Source: Defluviitaleaceae bacterium | Lineage (GTDB): Bacteria; Bacillota; Clostridia; Lachnospirales; WQUN01 | Assembly: GCA_009780185.1 (NCBI GenBank) | Contig: WRAN01000007.1 | Span: 62,001 to 126,000 of the forward strand | DNA length: 64,000 nt | Direction: 5' to 3' | Part shown: positions 28,402 through 40,759 of the stretch, one piece after another | Layout: every line of letters starts with the position of its first letter | Position numbering within the stretch: position 1 is the first letter of the stretch | Made by a program: the position numbers and the translations under genes | The notes under the pieces: generated by a model | Told to the model about the DNA's origin: nothing | The model's database searches: none | Seen by the model: the letters and a program-made list of their open reading frames with translations, nothing else

Positions 28402-29024
28402 TTTGGATTAACCACCACATAGCGATAAGGTTCGCTTCCTTCGCTGGTTGTACGTACAAAGCGGTCGTTTTGCAGGGCTGTGTGGATAATATGGCGCTCA
28501 AAACGGCTCATAGGCTCTAAGGTTACGCTTTTTTTGGTGGATTTTACTTTTCTGGCTATGCCGTATGCCAGAGACTCCAAAGTTTCCCGGCGGCGCTTGC
28601 GGTAATTTTCCGTATCCAAAACAACGCTTATACTAGCGTCAGCATTTTGATTTACTGCCAAGTTTACAAGATACTGCAAGGCATCTAGGGTATGGCCCCG
28701 CTTTCCTATAAGTAAACCCATATTGTCACCAGACATGTTAATGTTTATTTGTCTATCCCATGTACGGACTTCTAGACTTACACTTAGACCCATGGCAAGG
28801 GTTACTTCTTTTAAGAACTCCTTGGCTACATCTGCGGGGCTTTTTTTGCGGGTTACGCTTATTTTTACAGGTTTCGAGCCAAAACCAAAAAGACCGCCTT
28901 TTGAACCTGGATCTAGCAGGGTAATAACTACTTCATCCTTAGTTGCGCCTAGTGACGCTAAAGCCTCGGCAATTGCTGATTCTTCTGTTTTTGCCGATAC
29001 CTCAATTTTATCGAATTTTTCCAT
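28398..29024 (-). CDS. jag: RNA-binding protein KhpB/Jag (SpoIIIJ-associated)
   Basis: Jag_N domain, KH GLLIGKRGHTLDALQYLVNLAVN, R3H region. Confidence 0.95.
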   Translation of the reverse strand: MEKFDKIEVSAKTEESAIAEALASLGATKDEVVITLLDPGSKGGLFGFGSKPVKISVTRKKSPADVAKEFLKEVTLAMGLSVSLEVRTWDRQININMSGDNMGLLIGKRGHTLDALQYLVNLAVNQNADASISVVLDTENYRKRRRETLESLAYGIARKVKSTKKSVTLEPMSRFERHIIHTALQNDRFVRTTSEGSEPYRYVVVNPK

Positions 29025-29049
29025 ATACAACCTCCATCTGATACTAAGC

Positions 29050-30192
29050 CTACGCGTCAGCCTCAGAAGATTTCATAAAAGGTAAACGGAATTTTATACC
29101 TTGTTTTGCGTTCATAAATATCTGTTGGATTAACCTAAACAGGTTGGAGAATATCCAATAAAGCCCTACACCTGCTGGCATTGTGATTGTGATAAAGCCC
29201 ATGAATAGTGGCATAACTACCATCATAATGGTTTGCTGGGTTTTGGCTCTGTCGTCTTTTGGTTTATTTACAAGCTGAGAAAGCCAAGACTGACCTACCG
29301 TTGTAAGCACAGTAAAGAACGGGATTATTACTCCAGGCCAGCGCATACCACTGTTCTCAAGCAGGGGCAGGCCAAAGAATACTTCTATGCTGTCTTTGCG
29401 GACTAACAATGTCCTAATAGGATCGGCATATGCGTTTGGAAATTGAGTAACTATAACATTCCAATCTTCTGCGTAGAATCTGTTTAGAACTCTGGCTAAA
29501 TGGGATGAATTTGTGAGATTAATGTAGTTACCGCCTACAATCTCAACCGCGGCAGAATATGACATTGGCCCAATTTGTACATTATTGGCATCTACAAAGC
29601 CTTGGATATGCCTTCCTATCTCAAGCCCGTTACGTATCCATGCATCTGGTATATATGCTTCAGCAAGTGGCTCCACTACAGCCATATATCCTGGATATGC
29701 ATGTACAGCTTCTGCCAAACCATAATAAATATCACTGAGAGTACCTACATACAAAAAGCTTTGCTGCATGATATAAAGAAGCGCAAAGAATAAAGGCATC
29801 TGTATTAACATTGGTAGGCAACCACCTAGAGGGTTGACCTTATTTTTGCTATATAAGCCTTGTATTTCTGCATTCATTTTCTTTCTTAATTCAGGATCTT
29901 TCGTGTCACCATATTTTGCTTTAATTTTATCTGTTTCAGGGGCTAGCTGCTGCATCTTGGTCATGGACTTTTGAGTTTTTATACCCAAAGGAAGCATCAG
30001 TGCCATAGCTACTATGGTAAGTAGAATAATTGCAAACCCCAATGAGTTGTTGGGGTTTAATGCGTAAACCAGATTAAATAAAAAGTTTAGGATAAATCCA
30101 AAAAAAGCCGCAATTGGGCCTACAATAAAACCTGGGTCAGCTTGTACTTGCCTGGCAAGTACCAACATGTCTTGAAAAAAGGGAAATGGCAT
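29050..30192 (-). CDS. yidC: Membrane protein insertase YidC/SpoIIIJ
   Basis: KMQQLAPETDKIKAKYGD, NPLGGCLPMLIQMPLFFALLYIMQQ. Confidence 0.95.
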   Translation of the reverse strand: MPFPFFQDMLVLARQVQADPGFIVGPIAAFFGFILNFLFNLVYALNPNNSLGFAIILLTIVAMALMLPLGIKTQKSMTKMQQLAPETDKIKAKYGDTKDPELRKKMNAEIQGLYSKNKVNPLGGCLPMLIQMPLFFALLYIMQQSFLYVGTLSDIYYGLAEAVHAYPGYMAVVEPLAEAYIPDAWIRNGLEIGRHIQGFVDANNVQIGPMSYSAAVEIVGGNYINLTNSSHLARVLNRFYAEDWNVIVTQFPNAYADPIRTLLVRKDSIEVFFGLPLLENSGMRWPGVIIPFFTVLTTVGQSWLSQLVNKPKDDRAKTQQTIMMVVMPLFMGFITITMPAGVGLYWIFSNLFRLIQQIFMNAKQGIKFRLPFMKSSEADA

Positions 30193-30281
30193 GTTACAAA
30201 TTCCTCTCCGCATATGCATTTTCTTATATATACACCGCATATGCGCGCAAAGTATGCATTTCTAGTTAATTATGGTTCCGA

Positions 30282-30491
30282 TTAAGGCACAGGATCATAT
30301 CCACCGCGGCAGCATGGCTGGCAGCGTGCTAGACGTTTTAATCCCATCCATACACCTTTTATAGCTCCATATTGTTCTACCGCAATGTACATATATTCTG
30401 AACAAGTCGGTTCGAACCTACAACGAGCACCTAAAAGCGGAGATATAGCCTGCTTGTAAAACCGCAACAAAGCCAAAATAACCCGACTCAT
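30282..30491 (-). CDS. yidD: Membrane protein insertion efficiency factor
   Basis: RFYKQAISPLLGARCRFEPTCSEYMYIAVEQYGAIKGVWMGLKRLARCQPCCRGGYDPVP. Confidence 0.97.
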   Translation of the reverse strand: MSRVILALLRFYKQAISPLLGARCRFEPTCSEYMYIAVEQYGAIKGVWMGLKRLARCQPCCRGGYDPVP

Positions 30492-30844
30492 TTCAAATCT
30501 ACCTCTTTTTTAATGAGCCGTAGTTTACTAAATAAAGACTTTAGAGACTTGTCCACCTTTATAAATGAGCCTTCTTTTGGCAATTCGCCTACTGTAGCAC
30601 GGGCAACGATTACTATATCAAAGCCCTGCCTTAACATGGAGGCTTTAAGACGACAACTCTCTTTAATTAATCGCCTTACTCTATTTCGTATAACTGCATT
30701 GCCAACTTTTTTACTTACAGTAACACCTAATCGGTTAAATTCCTCGTTATTGGCAATAGCGTAAACTACGAAGTATAGATTTACATAATGGCGGCCACCG
30801 TCATATACGGTTTTAAAAGATTTCGTTTTTTTAATGGATTGCAT
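30488..30844 (-). CDS. rnpA: Ribonuclease P protein component
   Basis: MQSIKKTKSFKTVYDGGRHYVNLYFVVYAI, NAVIRNRVRRLIKESCR; start re-assigned to 30844. Confidence 0.95.
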   Translation of the reverse strand: MQSIKKTKSFKTVYDGGRHYVNLYFVVYAIANNEEFNRLGVTVSKKVGNAVIRNRVRRLIKESCRLKASMLRQGFDIVIVARATVGELPKEGSFIKVDKSLKSLFSKLRLIKKEVDLK

Positions 30845-30845
30845 A

Positions 30846-30871
30846 AAAGCCCGCTTTGCGGGCTTTATTGT
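30846..30871 (-). terminator. GC-rich hairpin between rpmH and rnpA
   Basis: AAAGCCCGCAAAGCGGGCTTTT immediately before the rnpA ATG. Confidence 0.6.
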
Positions 30872-30875
30872 GCAA

Positions 30876-31013
30876 TTATGCAGACAATACATGTCTACCT
30901 TTCAATCTACGTCTTTGTAGTACTTTACGCCCGTTGGACGTGCTCATACGCTTGCGGAAGCCATGTTCCTTGCTGCGCTGCCTTTTCTTTGGCTGGTAAG
31001 TTCTTTTGCTCAT
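30876..31013 (-). CDS. rpmH: 50S ribosomal protein L34 (not in ORF track)
   Basis: [45 protein letters not shown]. Confidence 0.98.
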   Translation of the reverse strand: MSKRTYQPKKRQRSKEHGFRKRMSTSNGRKVLQRRRLKGRHVLSA

Positions 31014-31195
31014 GTTGTCACCTCATTCGGAATAAACTTCAATTTGACAAAGGTCATTATATTCTCTCGTTTAATTATCGTCAAGATTTTTACAATAGCA
31101 AACCCGCTCTCATGTGCACATTTACCTTTATTTATGTGGAAAGACCGTTGAAAAAATATGATAACTCTGTTATATTTCTAAGACATTTGTATTAG

Positions 31196-31228
31196 TTATA
31201 CACATCCTGTGGAAAGCCATGTGGATAA
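31196..31228. promoter_or_regulatory. DnaA boxes upstream of dnaA
   Basis: TTATACACA (31196-31204) and TGTGGATAA (31220-31228) match consensus TTATNCACA in the two orientations. Confidence 0.85.
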
Positions 31229-31262
31229 CTTGAGTAAATCTACTGATGAGGGGAAATTTTAC

Positions 31263-32579
31263 GTGGATATTCAAAAAATCTGGCAAGAAGCACTGCCTCT
31301 TTTAGAAAATTCTATGACTCAGGTTATTTATGATACTACTATTTTATCTATTATTCCTCTTTCCTTCGAAAATGGTGTACTTACGTTAAAGACAACCAAT
31401 GATTTTTATAAGCCTTCTATTGAGAAGCGATATTTATCGGAAATAACCCGGTGTGTTCGTACTGTCTCCGGCATGCAGGACATAGATGTAAGAATAGTTG
31501 CCCCGGAAGACTTTGATGAGGACAACCTTGCCCGACGCAAAAACTATGAAGAGACTAATCTAAGGCGGAGATATAACTTTGACACCTTTGTAAAGGGTAA
31601 GTGCAATGAGCTTGCATATGCCGCCGCAGAAGCTATAGCTGAAAATCCTGGTAAAACTGAGTATAACCCCTTGTTTTTATATGGAGGGGTAGGCCTAGGA
31701 AAGACCCATATTATGCACTCTATTGGAAACTATGTAGTGGATAAATATCCAGATTTAAAAGTGTTGTATGTAACCAGTGAGACTTTTACCTCTGAGTTTA
31801 TTACAGCAATAAGGGAAGAGCAGATAGACGAGTTTAAAAAGAAGTATCGGGAAGTAGATATACTTCTAATGGATGATGTGCAGTTTCTTGAGGGGAAATT
31901 AGGGACTCAAGAGGAGATGTTCCATACCTTTAATACCCTTCACAATAATAATAAGCAGATCGTGCTTACCAGTGACCAGCCTCCTAAAGAGCTTACAGAT
32001 TTAGAAGCTCGGCTGACTTCCAGGTTTGCTATGGGGCTTACTGCGGATATTAATGTCCCAGATTATGAAACACGGACTGCTATATTAGAAAAGAAGCTGG
32101 ATCTAGAGCATCTGGACATTCCATTAATCGTTAAAGATTTTATTACCAGAAATATTGTTTCTAATATAAGGGATTTAGAAGGGGCGCTTAATAAAGTAAC
32201 GGCTTATGCCAAGCTCACCAACGCTAAGATAACCTTAGACCTTGCGGAGCAGGCACTTAAAGACTTATTAACCCCAGAAGAAAAGCCTGATGTAACAGTT
32301 CCGCTTATTCAGCAGATAGTGGCTGCTCACTTTGGGCTTACAACAATGGACCTTTCAGGACGCAAACGCACCCAAAGCATTGTTCTGCCTAGGCAGATTG
32401 CTATGTATCTTAGTCGAAAGCTCTTGGATGTGTCACTTCCGGATGTGGGTAAGCACTTTGGAGGGCGTGATCATTCCACTGTGATTCATAGCTGTGAAAA
32501 GATTGCTAATGAAATAGAAACTGATACAAAACTAAGGACAATTGTAAACGATCTGGAGAGAAACATAAAAGGCGATTAA
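31263..32579 (+). CDS. dnaA: Chromosomal replication initiator protein DnaA (probable GTG start at 31263; ORF track starts at 31209)
   Basis: NPLFLYGGVGLGKTHIMHSIGNYV, LLMDDVQFLEGK, GGRDHSTVIHSCEKI; GAGGGG SD before GTG 31263. Confidence 0.95.
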   Translation: MDIQKIWQEALPLLENSMTQVIYDTTILSIIPLSFENGVLTLKTTNDFYKPSIEKRYLSEITRCVRTVSGMQDIDVRIVAPEDFDEDNLARRKNYEETNLRRRYNFDTFVKGKCNELAYAAAEAIAENPGKTEYNPLFLYGGVGLGKTHIMHSIGNYVVDKYPDLKVLYVTSETFTSEFITAIREEQIDEFKKKYREVDILLMDDVQFLEGKLGTQEEMFHTFNTLHNNNKQIVLTSDQPPKELTDLEARLTSRFAMGLTADINVPDYETRTAILEKKLDLEHLDIPLIVKDFITRNIVSNIRDLEGALNKVTAYAKLTNAKITLDLAEQALKDLLTPEEKPDVTVPLIQQIVAAHFGLTTMDLSGRKRTQSIVLPRQIAMYLSRKLLDVSLPDVGKHFGGRDHSTVIHSCEKIANEIETDTKLRTIVNDLERNIKGD

Positions 32580-32824
32580 TTGGGCAATATGTTGGGAAAT
32601 TTGTGTATAAATATGTTGATAGATTTTCTAAAACTGTGGATGAAATATTGCATTTTTTATGCCTGTGGATTTCCCGTATAACTGCCAAATTTCCCGAAAA
32701 TTATCTACGCTCTTATCCACGTCTAAAATCTATATATGGAACAGTCTGGGACGACTTTCCCACATATCCACATCCCCTATTATAACTACTACTATAAATA
32801 TAATAATGTTAATAAGGAGAAATT
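32580..32824. other. oriC: oriC: DnaA-box cluster plus AT-rich region between dnaA and dnaN
   Basis: TGTGTATAA (32602-32610) exact; near matches CTGTGGATG, CTGTGGATT, TTATCTACG, TTATCCACG (32713-32721), ATATCCACA; then AT-rich ACTACTACTATAAATATAATAATG. Confidence 0.85.
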
Positions 32825-33970
32825 ATGAAACTGCTATGTGAAAAAAATTTATTGCAAGACGCACTGAGTCTTGTTGGCAGAACCGTATCCAGCCGGACTA
32901 CTTTACCTATACTTGAATGTGTTCTTTTTAATGCAGTTGAAGGTGAGGGTATTACCCTTTATGCCAATGATATGGAAATGAGTATAAATACGACCCCTAT
33001 ACCTGCTGATATAGAGGTATCTGGTTCTGTAGCCCTTAACGCACGGCTCTTTACAGAGATAATAAGAAAAATGCCAGGGGATTATATTGAAATAGAAACA
33101 GATGAAAAGTTAATAACAAGATGTAAGTCCGGCCAGGCCAAGCTTGAGATATCCGGTTTACCTGCCGAAGAGTTTCCTGTGATATCAGATGAAGAGCTTG
33201 AAGGTGATAAGGCAACCTATTCAGTAAAAGCAAATACCCTCAGGGATATGATTAAGCAGACGATTTTTTCTGTGTCTGTAGATCCCAGTAAGGCCATTCT
33301 TACAGGAGAGCTTTTTGAGATTAATGATAATTCCCTCCGTGTTGTAGCTGTGGATATGTTCCGGATTTCATATAGATCTGTGGATTTAATAGACGGTTCT
33401 AAGGACTGTAACGCTGTAATACCCGCAAAGGCTCTTACTGAATTAAGTAGGGCTATTTCCGGGGATAATGAAGAGGTAGTAAGTTTTTACTTTACAGATA
33501 AACGGGCGTTCTTTGAAACCAAGAGCTTTACATTGTCTGTAAGGCTTCTTGAGGGAGACTTTATCCGGTATAACCAGATATTTAACCAAGACTTCTCTAC
33601 AATGATGGTAATAAATCGTGGGGCATTGCTTGGTTCTCTTGAGCGGTCTGTATTGGTGGCTATGGAAAATAGACAGATTTCCATTACTTTAGAAATCCAT
33701 GACGACAGATTAGTTATCACATCCAAGTCAGAAAAGGGTCAGACTTACGATGAAATTCCTTGTGAAACCGACGGAACGGATATGACAATATTCTTTAACC
33801 CTCGCTACTTAATTGAGGCGCTTAGGGCAATAGATGAAGAAAGCATTGTACTAAAGTTTAATACCTCACGCAGCCCTTGTACTATTCAAAGCCTTTCAGA
33901 GGAATCGCGTAAAGATGACACCCTCACAGAGTATAAATATCTAATAGTACCTCTAAGAGGCCCTGCCTAA
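32825..33970 (+). CDS. dnaN: DNA polymerase III beta sliding clamp
   Basis: MKLLCEKNLLQDALSLVGRTVSSRTTLPILECVLF; downstream of dnaA. Confidence 0.97.
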   Translation: MKLLCEKNLLQDALSLVGRTVSSRTTLPILECVLFNAVEGEGITLYANDMEMSINTTPIPADIEVSGSVALNARLFTEIIRKMPGDYIEIETDEKLITRCKSGQAKLEISGLPAEEFPVISDEELEGDKATYSVKANTLRDMIKQTIFSVSVDPSKAILTGELFEINDNSLRVVAVDMFRISYRSVDLIDGSKDCNAVIPAKALTELSRAISGDNEEVVSFYFTDKRAFFETKSFTLSVRLLEGDFIRYNQIFNQDFSTMMVINRGALLGSLERSVLVAMENRQISITLEIHDDRLVITSKSEKGQTYDEIPCETDGTDMTIFFNPRYLIEALRAIDEESIVLKFNTSRSPCTIQSLSEESRKDDTLTEYKYLIVPLRGPA

Positions 33971-35070
33971 TGTGGGTACGCACCATCTCGGCATCAAACT
34001 ATAGAAATCTTTCTCTTTCTAACGTAGAGTTTTCGCCAGGTATAAATATACTTTATGGAGACAATGCCCAGGGTAAGACCAATATCTTGGAGGCTGTGTA
34101 TTTTTGTGCTCTTGGACGAAGCTCTAGGGCAGATAATAATCGGGAACTGGTGCGGTTTGGTTTGGATGAGGCTCATGTTAGAGTAGAGGCTAACCGGGAT
34201 GATTATTCATTTGTTATTGATTCCCATATTCAGATTTGTGGTAATAAGTCTATCAAGACCTTTAGTATAGACCGAGTAGTTGTTAAAAATACGCGGGAGC
34301 TGTTTGGGCGGTTGATGGTGGTGCTTTTTTCTCCTGAGGATTTACGGCTTATAAAGGCTGGGCCTGCGGAGCGGCGGCGGTTTATGGATATGGAAATATG
34401 CCAGCTTTCACCTGTTTATTATAGTGATTTAAGAGACTACCATCGGGCGCTTAAGCAGCGTAATAACCTGCTAAAGATTTTACGCAAAGATCGTAAGCAG
34501 ATTGATATGCTACCTGTATGGGGTCAGCAGCTAAGTACCCATGGGCAAAGGATAATGCGTACGCGTAGCGCATTTGTAAATAAGATAAGCGCTATTGCAA
34601 AGGAAATACACAGCCATATAACAGACGGTAAGGAAGAGTTATCCCTAACTTATCAGCCCAATGTGGAAAACTCTGAGGATTATTCCAAGACTATGGAAAA
34701 GGCTCAGGATAAAGATATCCTATGTGGTACGACTTCCGTAGGAATACACAAAGACGATATTATTTTTACTATAAACGGAATACCAGCCCGGAGTTTTGGC
34801 TCACAAGGTCAGCAGCGAACGGCGGCGCTTTCGGCTAAGCTTGCAGAGATTGAAATAATGCGAGACAGTGCAAAATCTACCCCGATATTATTATTGGATG
34901 ATGTACTTTCGGAGTTGGATGGCGGCCGACAGAAATTTTTATTAACACAAATAACAGACTTACAAACAATTATTACATGCACTGGCCTTGAGGATGTACT
35001 TGCAAAAAATGTGAATGACGCCAACATTATGCGTGTTATGGCTGGAAAGATAGATAAGAATGGGTTTTGA
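33970..35070 (+). CDS. recF: DNA replication/repair protein RecF
   Basis: NYRNLSLSNVEFSPGINILYGDNAQGKTNILEAVYF, LLLDDVLSELD. Confidence 0.97.
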   Translation: MWVRTISASNYRNLSLSNVEFSPGINILYGDNAQGKTNILEAVYFCALGRSSRADNNRELVRFGLDEAHVRVEANRDDYSFVIDSHIQICGNKSIKTFSIDRVVVKNTRELFGRLMVVLFSPEDLRLIKAGPAERRRFMDMEICQLSPVYYSDLRDYHRALKQRNNLLKILRKDRKQIDMLPVWGQQLSTHGQRIMRTRSAFVNKISAIAKEIHSHITDGKEELSLTYQPNVENSEDYSKTMEKAQDKDILCGTTSVGIHKDDIIFTINGIPARSFGSQGQQRTAALSAKLAEIEIMRDSAKSTPILLLDDVLSELDGGRQKFLLTQITDLQTIITCTGLEDVLAKNVNDANIMRVMAGKIDKNGF

Positions 35071-35102
35071 TGATAATGACGAAAGCGATCATTAGAACTT
35101 AA

Positions 35103-37013
<1,911 letters not shown>

Positions 37014-37022
37014 GGAGATTAT

Positions 37023-39482
37023 ATGGAACCCACAAAAGATTTTGATCGCATTTCTGATAGAAATATCGTAACAGAAATGGAAGAGTCATTTATTGATTAC
37101 GCGATGAGTGTAATCGTAGCAAGGGCGCTTCCTGATGTACGAGATGGATTGAAGCCGGTACACCGACGCATACTCTACGCCATGAACGAAATGGGTCTTG
37201 ACCCCAACAAGTCATATAAAAAATCCGCCCGTATTGTCGGTGAAACCATGGGTAAATATCACCCTCATGGTGAATCTATTTATGGGTCTATGGTGCGTAT
37301 GGTACAGGATTTTGCTATGCGATACCCTCTGGTGGACGGCCATGGTAACTATGGCTCTATGGATGGAGACGGTGCAGCTGCGTCACGTTATACAGAGGCG
37401 CGGCTTTCACGGCTATCTGTAGAAATGCTTACGGATATTGATAAAAATACCGTAGACTTTGCCCCCAACTATGATGGAGTTGAAACGGAACCAACGGTAC
37501 TTCCTGCCCGCTTTCCCAATCTGCTGGTTAATGGCTCTATGGGGATTGCTGTTGGTATGGCTACCAATATTCCTCCACATAATCTCACGGACGTAATTTC
37601 TGCTGTGGTTCATCGTATTAATCACCAGCAAGAAGGTATAGAGACCCCTATTAAGGAACTTATAGATATAGTAAAAGCCCCTGATTATCCAACAGGCGGG
37701 GCTATTCTTGGTACCGAAAATATTAAGCAGGCCTACCGCACAGGTAAGGGACGCTTGGTGCTTAGGGCTGAGGCTACCATTGAACCAATGGGCAATGGCC
37801 GGGAGCAGATTAGAGTTACGGCTATCCCTTACCAGGTAAATAAGGCTAATCTTATTATTAAGATTGCCGACTTGGTTAAAGATAAGAAAATAGACGGAAT
37901 TTCAGATATACGTGATGAGTCCAACCGTGAAGGTGTGCGCATTATTATAGAGCTTCGCAAAGATGCAAACGCCAATGTTGTGCTAAATCAGTTATATAAG
38001 CTCTCACCACTACAAGAGAGCTTTGGTATTACCATGCTTGCCCTTGTAAACAACGAGCCAAAGATATTGAACCTTGCGGAAGTGATAGAGCATTATATTA
38101 CCCATCAAAAAGAGGTAATAACCAGGCGTACTCAGTTCGACTTAGATAAGGCCGAGCGTCGTGCTCATATCTTAGAAGGGCTTTTGAAAGCACTTGATCA
38201 TATTGATGAAATTATCGCGCTGATTCGTTCTTCACAAGACGCGTCAGAAGCTAGGGCCAAACTTATGGAGCGGTTCCAGTTTACTGAGGTTCAGGCTCAA
38301 GCTATTGTAGATATGCGCCTTCGCGCCCTTACCGGTCTTGAAAGAGATAGACTAGAAAAGGAATATTCCGAGCTTCAAGTCCTTATTGCAGAGCTTAGAC
38401 GTATCCTTGGCGACGAGATTTATCTTTTGGAAGTACTTAAAACCGAAATTACATTGATAAAGGATAAGTTTGGAGATGAGCGGCGTACGGCTATTCTTCA
38501 CGACCCCGGTGAGATTCTTGACGAAGACTTAATAGACGAGGCTGAGTTTGCCATTACATTATCTCATCTCAATTATATTAAGCGGATTCCGCTTGATACT
38601 TACCGCTCCCAGGCTCGTGGCGGGCGTGGGGTTGTGGGTATGCAGACTCGTGAAGAGGATTGGGTGAAGGATTTATTTGTGGCACATTCCCATGACCATA
38701 TATTGTTCTTTACCAACTTTGGCCGGGCTTATCATTTGCGTACCTTTGAGATACCAGAGGCCGGGCGGCAGGCAATGGGTATGGCCTTGGTTAACTTGTT
38801 AAACCTTAGCCCCGGTGAGACAATCGCGGCTATGATCCCTGTGTCTAAAGATCAGTGGGATGGGTATCTTATTATGGTTACACGTGAAGGCGTAATAAAG
38901 CGGTGTGAGCTTTCTGCCTTTGCCAAGATTAATAAGTCCGGACTTAATGCCCTTGGTATTAGGGATGGAGATAATCTTATAACGGTACTTCGCTCAGATG
39001 GGGCACGGGAAGTATTCCTTGCTACTGCCGGTGGCCGTGGTATACGCTTTGCCGAAACCGACGTGCGCTCCATGGGGCGTGCCGCTGTAGGTGTACGGGG
39101 TATGAGGCTCCGCGAGGAAGATCATATTATCGGTGCCACCGTGGCAGACGGGCAGGTGCTTCTGGTTTCTGCCAACGGACTTGGTAAGTGTACTCCGCTG
39201 GAAGACTGCCGAGGTCAAAATCGTGGCGGTAAAGGGATAATTATATATAAACCATCACCAAAATCAGGCCCGGTAGTTGGTATTGCCGCGGTGCATGAAA
39301 ATGACGAGCTTATGCTTATTAACTCAGAAGGTGTGATTATACGAATTAGAGTAGCGGATATTTCTACTCAGGGACGATATGCTTCTGGGGTTAAGCTTAT
39401 TAATATGGATGATGGAGTTACTGTAGTTGGCATGGCTAAGATTGCTGAAAGCGAAGCTGAGGAAACCTCAGAAAATGAGTAA
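37023..39482 (+). CDS. gyrA: DNA gyrase subunit A
   Basis: [30 protein letters not shown]-type motif, [11 protein letters not shown]-terminal GQNRGGKG gyrase box. Confidence 0.98.
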   Translation: MEPTKDFDRISDRNIVTEMEESFIDYAMSVIVARALPDVRDGLKPVHRRILYAMNEMGLDPNKSYKKSARIVGETMGKYHPHGESIYGSMVRMVQDFAMRYPLVDGHGNYGSMDGDGAAASRYTEARLSRLSVEMLTDIDKNTVDFAPNYDGVETEPTVLPARFPNLLVNGSMGIAVGMATNIPPHNLTDVISAVVHRINHQQEGIETPIKELIDIVKAPDYPTGGAILGTENIKQAYRTGKGRLVLRAEATIEPMGNGREQIRVTAIPYQVNKANLIIKIADLVKDKKIDGISDIRDESNREGVRIIIELRKDANANVVLNQLYKLSPLQESFGITMLALVNNEPKILNLAEVIEHYITHQKEVITRRTQFDLDKAERRAHILEGLLKALDHIDEIIALIRSSQDASEARAKLMERFQFTEVQAQAIVDMRLRALTGLERDRLEKEYSELQVLIAELRRILGDEIYLLEVLKTEITLIKDKFGDERRTAILHDPGEILDEDLIDEAEFAITLSHLNYIKRIPLDTYRSQARGGRGVVGMQTREEDWVKDLFVAHSHDHILFFTNFGRAYHLRTFEIPEAGRQAMGMALVNLLNLSPGETIAAMIPVSKDQWDGYLIMVTREGVIKRCELSAFAKINKSGLNALGIRDGDNLITVLRSDGAREVFLATAGGRGIRFAETDVRSMGRAAVGVRGMRLREEDHIIGATVADGQVLLVSANGLGKCTPLEDCRGQNRGGKGIIIYKPSPKSGPVVGIAAVHENDELMLINSEGVIIRIRVADISTQGRYASGVKLINMDDGVTVVGMAKIAESEAEETSENE

Positions 39483-39486
39483 AAAT

Positions 39487-39516
39487 AAAGCGGGAGCATT
39501 TGCTCCCGCTTTTTGT
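39487..39516 (+). terminator. Intrinsic terminator after gyrA
   Basis: AAAGCGGGAGCATTTGCTCCCGCTTTTTG. Confidence 0.85.
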
Positions 39517-39646
39517 TTAAATATGGAATATTAACTCGATGAAGATAAGAACTACTGTTTTTTTGTGAACTTACGTGTAATCAGCAATTCAATAATTGAC
39601 ACAAAGACAATATGCTGTTAGTTTGACACAAATTTGTTTTTGTTAA

Positions 39647-40666
39647 TTGGTATGTGAGGGGGATAGGCTTTCTGCTATGGTTAGAGAATCTACAGCAAAA
39701 AGTGGGTTATTTGGATTTATACTTAATCTTTTTTCCAGCCAGGAAAGTAAAAAAACTGATGTATCGTGGCTGACGGAGTTAAAAGCCCCAAGAAAAAGTG
39801 AGGTGAAAGCAATGTATTGTGACCAATGTGGTTTTGAGCTGGGTTACGGAAAATTGATTTGCACCCAGTGCGGACGGCAGCTGCCCAACACAAATATAGA
39901 ATCAGGTATGGTAAGGAACTATGAAACAATGCCTGAGTCCGCATACGATTCAATACCAGACTCAACACCCAATACCACACAAGAAACAGGTGACGAACCA
40001 ACCCCTGAGGAAGATATGGCACCTACGTATGAGCAATATGAAGATGAGGAAACATTTGAGAGTCAGGAACAATACGAAGAACCAGATTCCCGTGAAAGCC
40101 AAGAGCAATACGAAGAACCAAAATCCTACGAGAGTCAGGAGCAATGCGAAGAGTCTGAATCTTGCGATTGTCAGGAACAAAGCGAAGAGCTTGAACCTAA
40201 CGAGTGCCAGGAGCAATGCCCAGAAGAAGCTCCACGTACGCCGGAAGAGCTAAACTATGCCCAAAAGAAAGAGAAAAAAGCAATACTTGGGCACGAAATA
40301 GAAGAGCTTAGACATCGCATACAGCCATGTTTGGATGATATAGCAAGGCTTTCTAATTGTGCGAGCGCAGACAGTTACTCCTTATCCCTAAACGACATAA
40401 ATGAAGCTCTAGAACGTGCAAGGGAAGTAGAATGTGCGCTACATGAAAAAACTACAGAATATGAAAGTATTATTATCAACCCATGTTGCGAGCACGGTTT
40501 CCACAATGCTGATAAATATTGTGGAACCTGTGGAGAATACCTTGGTGGAATGGGATGGCGTTGTAGTTGTTGTCAGATACTTAACAAAGATGAAAACCAT
40601 TTCTGCCGTGGTTGCGGTTATGCACATAAAGGTTCAGAGGATACCAACCCGGAATATATAGCGTGA
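39647..40666 (+). CDS. Zinc-ribbon protein with Glu/Gln-rich tandem-repeat linker (alternative ATG at 39812)
   Basis: MYCDQCGFELGYGKLICTQCGRQLP; ~12-aa repeats; C-terminal CGTCGEYL...CSCCQILNKDENHFCRGCGYAH. Confidence 0.75.
   Translation: MVCEGDRLSAMVRESTAKSGLFGFILNLFSSQESKKTDVSWLTELKAPRKSEVKAMYCDQCGFELGYGKLICTQCGRQLPNTNIESGMVRNYETMPESAYDSIPDSTPNTTQETGDEPTPEEDMAPTYEQYEDEETFESQEQYEEPDSRESQEQYEEPKSYESQEQCEESESCDCQEQSEELEPNECQEQCPEEAPRTPEELNYAQKKEKKAILGHEIEELRHRIQPCLDDIARLSNCASADSYSLSLNDINEALERAREVECALHEKTTEYESIIINPCCEHGFHNADKYCGTCGEYLGGMGWRCSCCQILNKDENHFCRGCGYAHKGSEDTNPEYIA
40062..40225 (+). repeat. ~36-nt coding tandem repeat
   Basis: SQEQYEEPDSRE / SQEQYEEPKSYE / SQEQCEESESCD / CQEQSEELEPNE / CQEQ. 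Confidence 0.8.
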
Positions 40667-40713
40667 GTCATGGTTTTAAGTTAAATTACAACAGGTAACT
40701 ATGCCTGATATAT

Positions 40714-40755
40714 TAAAAAGACCTCGAATCCTAATTGGGATTCGAGGTCTTTTTC
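40714..40755. terminator. Bidirectional hairpin terminator
   Basis: AAAAAGACCTCGAATCCTAATTGGGATTCGAGGTCTTTTT. Confidence 0.85.
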
Positions 40756-40759
40756 AATA

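Noticed and set aside
31083-31195. tRNA or rRNA near oriC
   Set aside because: No tRNA cloverleaf or rRNA-like sequence found between rpmH and dnaA.
39962-40216. 84-aa minus-strand hydrophobic ORF
   Set aside because: Antisense of the Glu/Gln repeat region; Leu/Phe-rich translation is a by-product of GAA/CAA-rich codons.
40062-40225. Possible CRISPR-like repeats
   Set aside because: Units are contiguous, in frame and degenerate with no spacers; no cas genes seen.
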